64,000 nt of DNA from NCBI RefSeq assembly GCF_000226115.1, contig NC_016458.1, positions 3,382,001-3,446,000 on the forward strand, in the 5' to 3' direction. Each line of letters begins with the position of its first letter. Position 1 is the stretch's first letter. A model generated the notes under the pieces. It worked only from the letters and a program-made list of their open reading frames with translations, had not been told where the DNA came from and made no database searches. Below are positions 56,935-64,000 of this stretch, in pieces. A program made the translations under genes and the position numbers. This stretch comes from Thermothielavioides terrestris NRRL 8126 (lineage: Eukaryota > Ascomycota > Sordariomycetes > Sordariales > Chaetomiaceae).

Positions 56935-59900
56935 TCAGGGTCCCATAAGAGAATCCATCTCGTTGCGAACCTCGAAACGCGACTCGGTCAGCTGCTGCCC
57001 GCTGCCTGCGTTCGCCGACACTCCACTACCGTTGATTGCGCTCGCAGCTTCAGCAGCATGCGCCGGTGCCTGCGGGGACTCGTGGTGCGATACGCCGTGG
57101 GCTGCCGCGTGCTGCTGTGTCGGGCTTGCCGGCCGCGGTGTGTCGGCGGGTACCGCCCGCAGCGAGTTAGTATCGCTGGCCGCTGCGCTATCCCGCCCCC
57201 TGGAAACCCCGATCGCAAACGGCAGGGCTTTCTTAGAGCCCGTGCTGGATCGGCGGCTCTCGAGGCTTTTAGATAGCGTTTTGCTGACCCCTTCGATACC
57301 CGAGGCAACGCCGCTCCGGGCCCCTGGCCCTCCTCCCTTCAGCCCTGACCTCCCCGGGGTATGCCGCTCAGCCATCGCCTCGACGTTATTGGCGGCCACT
57401 GTGCTCTTGGCAAGGCCTGGGGTGGACGGCGCGCCAGGTTTATCCTCGGCAGCATCGATCAAATACCAGCGAAGGCCGTCTGACAGATCAAACGGGTTGT
57501 CGTTGTCGTCGTCGAGAACTGTCTCGGACTCCCCGCCGCCGCCGCCCTTTCTGCCCGCTCCTGGCGGGTTCTGAAGCGACTTGGAAAGGTCCACAACGCG
57601 TTCCTGGATGCGCGAAATGCGGGCCACGAGCCACTCACGGCTGCGCAATCGGTGTGCCTCTTGCTCCTTGAGAAAGTAGTGCGGAAACCCCACGTTGAAC
57701 GCCGCCCAGGCCCCCGTCGTCTGGTTTCTCGTGGGAAGGAAGAGGGCAAGGTCGCCTTCCTTGAAGTGTTTGTACGCAATCTTCTCGTGCGCTTCCTTCT
57801 GCAGGGCATGTGCCTTCTCCCGGTATGCCCGCGCGTCGCGCTGCAGCTTGCGCGCCATGTGCTCAACATCTTTCACGCGCCGATACACGACATCGCAGAA
57901 CGCATCCACGTCGAACGAACCCAACGAAGACAGGTAAGCGTCGTACTTGCCCAACTCGGCTTCAGCATCGGAGCAGTTCACCCAGTTGAGGAGGTCGAGA
58001 TCGACACTGTCGACAACGGCACCGCGGCTGGCAAAAGTGCCGGATCGGCGCAGCGATGAGCTGGGGTCCGAATCGTTTGCGTTTTGCGATGACCGCTCGG
58101 ACCGAGGCACCTTCTGGATTGTCATGCTCTTACCCTGGCGAGTCACCGAGAACCCAAGTCGCTCGAGCAGGCGAGTCAATCGCTCATTTTGGGAGTACAG
58201 GCGCTGCGTCAGGTCTTTTGCGTGCTCTGACCGAGTATCAAACCGAACGGTGAGATGAGACAACTTGGCCTGTGAGTCTTGGAGCCTCTCCCTGAGATGG
58301 CGGACTTCTTCCTCTAGACTGCCGACTTGTGACTGCCGCGAAGCCAGCTCGCCCGCTACCAGCGCCATCTTCTTCTCCTCTTCGTCGAGCCGCTTCCGAA
58401 GAGATTCGGACCCTGTCTCCCCGTCGGCAATCCTGGCACGCAGTTGGCTGAGCTGCTCCTGTCCGTCCGCTAACTCGGCCTCCAGCGCGACGACTTTGGC
58501 CTTCTCCTCGGCAAGAGATTCGCGGAGGCGGATTGACGTCGCCTCCTCGCCCGAGAGCTGCTCAGAAAGGGCCGCCTTTTCTGCCCTCAGGGATCTGAGC
58601 GCATCATGTGCCGAATCGAGCTCTGACCGGAGCAGGGAGATGTCGGCATCCGCACTTCGCACCCTACCCAAGGCGTCGCTGACTTTCAATGAAAGGCTGT
58701 GGACGAGATCGGCGGGCTCGTCGGGGACCGATTCGCCCGGTGAGAACTGGCCCCAAAGATCCCGCAACGCTTTGGTATGCATGTCGACCAAGTCGCTGAG
58801 TACATCGACCTTTTTGCCCCTTTCTTTGGCTTCGTCCTGGGCCGCCTGGAGCTGCCGCTCTCGCGCCTCGAGCGTCTCGCGCTGCGTGCGAGTTTCTGTG
58901 CGGAGAAAGTTGATTTTGCCTTCATTTTTGAGGGCCTCATCGTCTTTCTCCTTGGTTAACTTCTCAATTTCGAGTCTCAGGGCCTGGATCGTCTCCTCAT
59001 ATGCGGCTTTCTCGTTCTCCCTGGACTCTCCGAAGTGTTCGATTTCGTCTTCGGTGTCCTCTAACCGTGCCTGCAAACGCTTGATCTCATCCTCGAGAGA
59101 TTTCCGCTCCTCGGTGAACTCCCGTTTGAGAGCCTCCAGATTCTCCAGGAGGTCTTTCTTTGTGGAGTTGGCTTCATCGATTTGGCCTTGGATGCCGCTG
59201 TGCAGCGTCAGCTGCCCATCGAGGTCCCTCTCCAGCGCGGCGGACCGTTCCTTCTCTGCGCTCAGCTCAGCCTCTAGTTGTTGGACTCGATGTGCGAGGG
59301 CCTCAACGCCCTCCGCCGATTTTCTCCGGTCTTCCAGCGTCTGCGGGGACTTGACAGAGATGCTCAAGTCTCCACGGTCGGACAGCTGCTGGCTCGGCAT
59401 CTGGAAGAGATTGCCCAAGTTGGGCCGCGATGCCTGGGTCTGCCGGTGGAGCAGATCCTCGAGCCGCCGCACACGGCTCTCAGCCGTCTTCAGCTTGTTT
59501 TCCAGTCTAGACTTGTCATCCTGGAGAGACCGAAGAAGGTCGTCATCGCCCCTGATCAATAATCCGCTCCGCCCGAGCACGGCCTCATGGACGCTGCCGT
59601 TCTTAAAGGCCCTCATCCGCTTTGATTGCTGCTTCGTAGGGCTGCTCAGTTCCGCGATCATCTTCCTGACGTCTTCGACAATCGTGGGATCGGCATTATT
59701 GGCCTGTAAGAGCATTTGGAACTCCTCCAGATCTCTCCTGGTCATGGCCGGCCATCGCTCCTCTTCCCCAAGGAGGTTCACTTCCAAGCCGGGAACATGA
59801 TCCTCCAGATTGGAGGTCTCCGCCCCAAAGGCGTTCCCAATCGACTTGTACCACCTCCTGCGTCGCTTGCTTTCCTCCTCCTGGAACAGGGCCATCTCGT

Positions 59901-61334
59901 TCGCCAGCGTGGACGAGTCTTGTTTCAGCTTGTCAAACCATTCGCGGCGCTTGACTGCCTCCGCCACAAAAGACGCATACATGTAAGGAATTTGCTGGAT
60001 GAGCCGGAGGCAATCGAAGGTAGCCAATTCGTCCTCCTGGTTCACTGCGTTCAATTGCGACTTGACGGTGTGGCTCAAGGCCGTGATATCAGTGATGCTC
60101 CGCATGAACTCTACCGACTCCGCGGCAAGTGAGTTCCTCGCCTGGGTCGCGTACCGAAGCATGTCGTCCATTTCGAGAGCCCGCTTGCTCATGCTCGGTA
60201 ACAGGCGCTCGGTGTGATTGGCGGCGACCTTGGAAGCCTGCAACAGAACGTCTCGGGAGGAGCTGGTGTACTCAAGCGTCGCCTGGTAGTCGGTGTGGAT
60301 CTTCTTGGCCAGCGCCTCGATGTCGTGAGCGAGCTGCTGGCACTCGCCTCTATGGGACATGGCGGAGCGTTCGACCGTGTTCTCGAATTCGCGGAAGAGG
60401 TGCTCGGCGTCCTGGAACAGCCTGGTTGCAGCCTTCTCCAGGTCTGCGACCCTGGCAGTGAAGTTCCGAAGCGCTGCAGGTGCGAGACGGCCCGCCTTCC
60501 GCGCCGCCTCCAAGTCGATCAGATCCTCTAGAGTCGGCTGGCGCTGGGCCCATCCTAAGACCTCGGTAGCATCGCGGCCGGTCATGTAGCCTACCATGGC
60601 GGGCGAAGCGGGGATGCTCCGCGCAAGAGACAGGTACTGCTCCCACCCGGCCGTCAGCGCACTATAGTCGGCCTGTGCCGCCGGGACCCATTTCTTGAAT
60701 TCTGCATACTTGGGCTCAAGCCCCTTGATGACGGACTCGAGGTTGGTCACGGCGGCATCGAGACATCGTAACATGACGTCCATCTCGTTGTAGCGTTCCC
60801 CCGTCGCGGCAGCCATCAGTCGACAGTCCTCGACCAGCTTCAGTGTCCATGCCCACCGCGTCTTGAACAACTCCTGCCATGACTGTACGGACCTCGCGTC
60901 GTGGATCGAATTTGGGGGGCTCGGGACATTGTAGCGCTTAGGGACCGGAAGCTCGAATTTTGGGCCGGGCGCAGCCCCTGGGGAGAGCGGCTGGGCCAGG
61001 CGGTTGTCGTAGACGTATATTTCCTTCTGTCGCCTGCGGTCAGGCTTTTGTCCCTTGCAATCACAAGCGGGAACCTTGGGACACGAACCTCGGTCTGTAT
61101 GCTCTGTAGTTTGGGCGGTTTCCCCTGCGGGGTCAGGGTAATGATACACTGTGGTGGTATCGAGGTACGCCGGGCCACTGTGGCTTTGAAGTCATCCAGT
61201 CTAGTTAAAAGCTGTCAGCATGCACAAGTCAGGTCTCGTCTGGGAAGCCGGGAAGAGAGCACTGACGATGCAAGCTGCGAAGCGTCTATTTGCAGGCACT
61301 GGCCCGTATGGGCGACCAACACCTGCGTTGCCAT
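56935..61334 (-). CDS. atg11: Autophagy-related protein 11 (selective-autophagy scaffold)
   Basis: Scaffold that links cargo receptors to the Atg1 kinase complex and Atg9 at the phagophore assembly site (pexophagy, mitophagy). Three exons on the minus strand: 61334-61267, 61200-61089, 61026-56935; 4272 nt, 1423 aa. The N-terminal ubiquitin-like module MATQVLVAHTGQCLQI..SLDDFKATVARR..PPQCIITLTPQGK is encoded by exons 1-2 and continues into KEIYVYDNRL. The central region is long coiled coil (about 540-1000; many heptads). The C-terminal ATG11 domain spans about 1090-1240 (LGSFDVDAFCDVVYRRVKDV, FKEGDLALFLPTRN, AWAAFNVGFPHYFLKEQE). The tail is Ser/Gly-rich. Its length is typical for Pezizomycotina. 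Introns are 66 nt and 62 nt; both junctions keep frame. Confidence 0.95.
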
Positions 61335-62332
61335 GTCTATGCATGCCTTGCGGAATCAGACGGTTCCTGGGTGAATGAGGGTCGCGTTGGCACCCGAGTC
61401 GGGACCAAGGTCGGGAAGCGCAGAGCAAGGGGGGCTCGATATGCGAGCTAGAATGCCTCCAAACGTGAGCTCGCTTCTGTGGGCATGCGGATCTTCATCG
61501 GGTAGCGACCACCCCAGTTCTCGCGAGAGCTGGCGGGATAGGTGGGAAAGCTTACGGTAATCCGTATGATATTGTTGTGTTGAACCAAGAGGCGGTTCGA
61601 GCGGCCTCGCGACGGAGTCGCATCCAAGCTCCCGAGCTCCAGAGGCGGCTCACATGGCTGGATACCTGACCTTACCTTACCTAAGGCCCACGTACCTACC
61701 AGGTAGGTAGTCGGGTGTACATACATTACACTACCTGACACATGCAAACGCCATAGTTAACGGTATTACGTGGTATTCCGTACCTGAGACACGGTCAGCC
61801 CACAAAGATTAGAGCATCTTATCCATACTGCATAACACTAAGGTACTGATTTCTCACTCCCCCGAAAGGTTATACGGCCTGTTCCGAGGGGAGACAATCC
61901 CCGTTGGCTGTCCCAACTCGCGGAGGATATGCGTCACTCGCACAATTCGCTACTTACTGTGTAATCATCTACGGGATACCCGTTGGCTACTCCGCGCCAG
62001 AATGTTGGGCTGATCTGAGGCGCAGATTGGCACGCACCGTATCATTCCCATCTACAACACGGTGCGACACTCTATTTGTCATCGACCAACAATTTGGACG
62101 AGCATCCCGTCCGTCCTGTGTACGCAATACCGTCATCCACGGAAGGAAACACTACCTGAATTACCAAAGAGGTAATCTGTGTCCTTGTCGCCAAGGCTTG
62201 TTTGTTTGCTGGCCTCAAACTCTGCGGGCGCGGGGGCGACAATAACAACACCCGACCATCACCGGCAACGCCTTCCTGCGATAGTACGACGAAGGCAACC
62301 TGTGACGAGCCTTCTCAACGAGGCAGCTCCCG
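61335..62332. promoter_or_regulatory. Divergent promoter region, ATG11 / CENP-H-like gene
   Basis: 998 bp between divergent starts. It holds a run of CTTACCTTACCTAAGG and the palindrome TACCTACC-A-GGTAGGTA (61693-61709), both of the CTACC/AAGG family of motifs seen in other intergenic regions here. No gene is recognised. Confidence 0.5.
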
Positions 62333-63156
62333 ATGGCGGCCACTGCCTCAACAGCTACTCCCACGCCCCTTCCCCACTTCACAGAACGCGAGGCCAGTGT
62401 TTTGGCCCTGTACGATCGATTACGCCAACTTCAACTTGAGCTTGCTCTCCTTACATCACAGCGGAGTCATGGTGTAATAGGTCGGCTTCTCCACAACCCT
62501 TGGGCTCCCGGCGCGGGGAGATGGTACTAACGGCCCCGCCAGAAACAAGCGCTTCCCGACGTGCTGAGAATGACTTGGCCGTTGACGAGGCACGACTGTT
62601 GGAGGCAAGAGCCACGTTAGATCTGCGCGACAGCGTCGTAGAAAACGTGGTGACGCTCCAGCCGATCTTGAACGCGGTCCATCATGCGACCCATGCCTCC
62701 CCTCTTGAACGGTACATAGAGACCCCGCCCTCACCGCTGGCTGCCCAAGCAAGGCATGCCGAAAGCTGACAGTCCGAGACGTGAAGGGATCTGTTGCCCT
62801 ATACCGAGCAACGGGATGCAACCGCAACCAAGGTGGCGTCGTTGTGCGCGGATTTAGACTCAGCTTGGGGCCGCCTTGCGGAGCTTGAAACCGAGAGTCT
62901 CCGTGCCACTCAGCGGAACATGGAGCTGGCTTCGGAAGTACTACGGTTGGCAGCAGGAACGAATGATAAGACACCAAGCCAGTTGGAAGGTGGGCGGCTC
63001 GAGATGGAGCTTGCTGGTCACGAAGCAGAGATGAAGTCCAACCGCCGAAGATGGAGGATTATGAAGGGGGCAGCTAGTGCCATTGTAGCTGGCAGTGGGA
63101 TCGACTGGGTCCGGGACGAGCGCCTCAGAGATTTGGTACTTGACCTGCCAGATTGA
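62333..63156 (+). CDS. CENP-H-like inner kinetochore protein (Fta3/Mcm16 family)
   Basis: Three exons: 62333-62471, 62543-62711, 62787-63156; 678 nt, 225 aa. Intron 1 carries a perfect TACTAAC branch site; intron 2 has GCTGAC and acceptor AAG. The protein is almost entirely helical or coiled coil. The block LDLRDSVVENVVTLQPILNAVHH, then ASPLERDLLPYTEQRD, and the C-terminal RRRWRIMKGAASAIVAGSGIDWVRDERLRDLVLDLP match the pattern of fungal CENP-H proteins as I remember them. CENP-H acts with CENP-I/K in the constitutive centromere-associated network and helps recruit the outer kinetochore. Family-level call only; no catalytic residues exist to test it. Confidence 0.8.
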
Positions 63157-64000
63157 CGGCGACCAAATTGGTACTCGCACCGGGTCCTAAAAAGCCCGTT
63201 TTCCAAGATCCAAACCATCCAGTGCCCGTATCATTGTAGGTTTGACGGCAGTCGCCATGTGCAAGGCACCTTTATTTATCTTACCGCAGAATCCAGCCAA
63301 CGCGCGACAAGGCCCCACCGTGTCGCGACCCCAACGCCATCGATCACGTGTTCGGTCGAGCTCCGAGACCAATTCCGTGATGAAATCCTTGTGTCGTTAA
63401 TAACAGCGCAAATGGCCAAGTCCAGCAATGCATTCATGATGAGCGGTTCTCCATTCAAAAGTGGATTGAGGGCGATTAAAGGGAAAGTCGCAATGCCGTG
63501 TTGCATAACTCCACAGGAGGCAGCCAGGGCTGTCGTTAAGAAGAACCTGTTACTATCGTCCTGTAGTTACCTTACTTGCGTAGCACACAGCACACAACGA
63601 GCAAGATGCGTGAACCCTTTGCGGCGAGGCGCCAAGGAATCTGATTGGCTGGCCAAGCGAAAGGGGGCCTGAAGGGTCGTGCACGCCCAGACTCTCCTCA
63701 AAGCTCCCGTTCGCATCCATTGGATGTATTCCGTACGGGGTCGCTTACCTTCCCGGCAAGCACAAGCCAGTTCCCAATACCAGCAGAAGCAAGGGCCACC
63801 TAGACATCCACGGATCTCAACAGGAAATGCCTGGACAGTCGTCCATCGCCAGCTCTCTTACCATCTCTGGAGCAACATCGTTAAATGGTGGAAAGAAATG
63901 GGGGAAAAGAGCAGAAGAAACAAGAAAGGAGAGAAACGTGGCACACCAATGCCGCTTAACAAGAACCCATCGCTTGCAAGATACTTGATTCACGGCCCTT
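63157..64000. other. Intergenic to window end
   Basis: 844 bp without a supported gene. A 137-codon frame at 63259-63672 (+) has no recognisable domain. It lies directly downstream of the CENP-H-like gene. Confidence 0.45.

Noticed and set aside
62794..63156. Separate small gene at the end of the CENP-H-like gene
   Set aside because: It lacks an ATG and joins in frame to the upstream exons through a normal intron with a GCTGAC branch site.
63259..63672. 137-codon frame downstream of the CENP-H-like gene
   Set aside because: No recognisable domain, no intron signals, composition like intergenic DNA.
1..64000. CRISPR arrays, operons, ribosome binding sites, rRNA or tRNA genes
   Set aside because: The window is fungal nuclear DNA; scanning by eye found no array or convincing tRNA/rRNA.

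Overview
This 64 kb window is from a filamentous ascomycete (Pezizomycotina). A Sordariomycete, perhaps near the Chaetomiaceae/Sordariales, is inferred from the style of the protein sequences; no database was searched. The evidence is short GT-AG introns (about 60-120 nt) with CTGAC/CTAAC branch sites, GC-rich coding DNA, typical fungal orthologues, and an AT-rich block saturated with C-to-T/G-to-A changes of the kind made by repeat-induced point mutation (RIP).

Left arm (1-16,017), four genes: a Mn-type cation diffusion facilitator (+), the phosphatidylinositol 4-kinase Stt4 (-), the 20S proteasome subunit beta-6/Pre7 (+) and an RRM+YTH m6A-reader-type protein (+). All four could be assembled exon by exon with reading frame kept across every junction.

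Centre (about 16,018-44,323), a transposon graveyard. (i) A roughly 6.15 kb DNA transposon with 36-bp perfect terminal inverted repeats and a RIP-damaged Mutator-like transposase is split by (ii) a Ty3/gypsy chromovirus-type LTR element, 'A' (250-bp LTRs, TSD CTTGC). A is itself split by (iii) a second element of the same family, 'B' (250-bp LTRs, TSD ATTAT), inserted 50 bp downstream of A's 5' LTR. Copy A also carries (iv) a 249-bp GC-rich insertion that shows no RIP. Just to the right is (v) a separate 5.3 kb element with about 180-bp inverted repeats. It has a Tc1/mariner-IS630-type transposase whose first two catalytic Asp now read Asn, a second long opposing reading frame, three sets of internal tandem repeats, and (vi) a 300-bp solo LTR with TSD CGAGG. 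I see no intact gene in this block.

Right arm (44,324-64,000), eight genes: a small heat-shock protein with a cluster of heat-shock elements and a TATA box (+), LSm6 with a GC-AG intron (-), a fungal nucleotidyltransferase-fold protein (+), a large disordered membrane protein (-), an HHxxxDG acyltransferase (+), mitochondrial ribosomal protein bL9m (+), the autophagy scaffold Atg11 (-) and a CENP-H-like kinetochore subunit (+).

The arms hold unrelated housekeeping genes rather than one pathway. The gene-level interest is in splicing: a 20-nt microexon that splits a metal site, a GC-AG intron, and two introns that stay in frame if retained. The structural interest is the transposon stack and the two-gene Tc1-like element.
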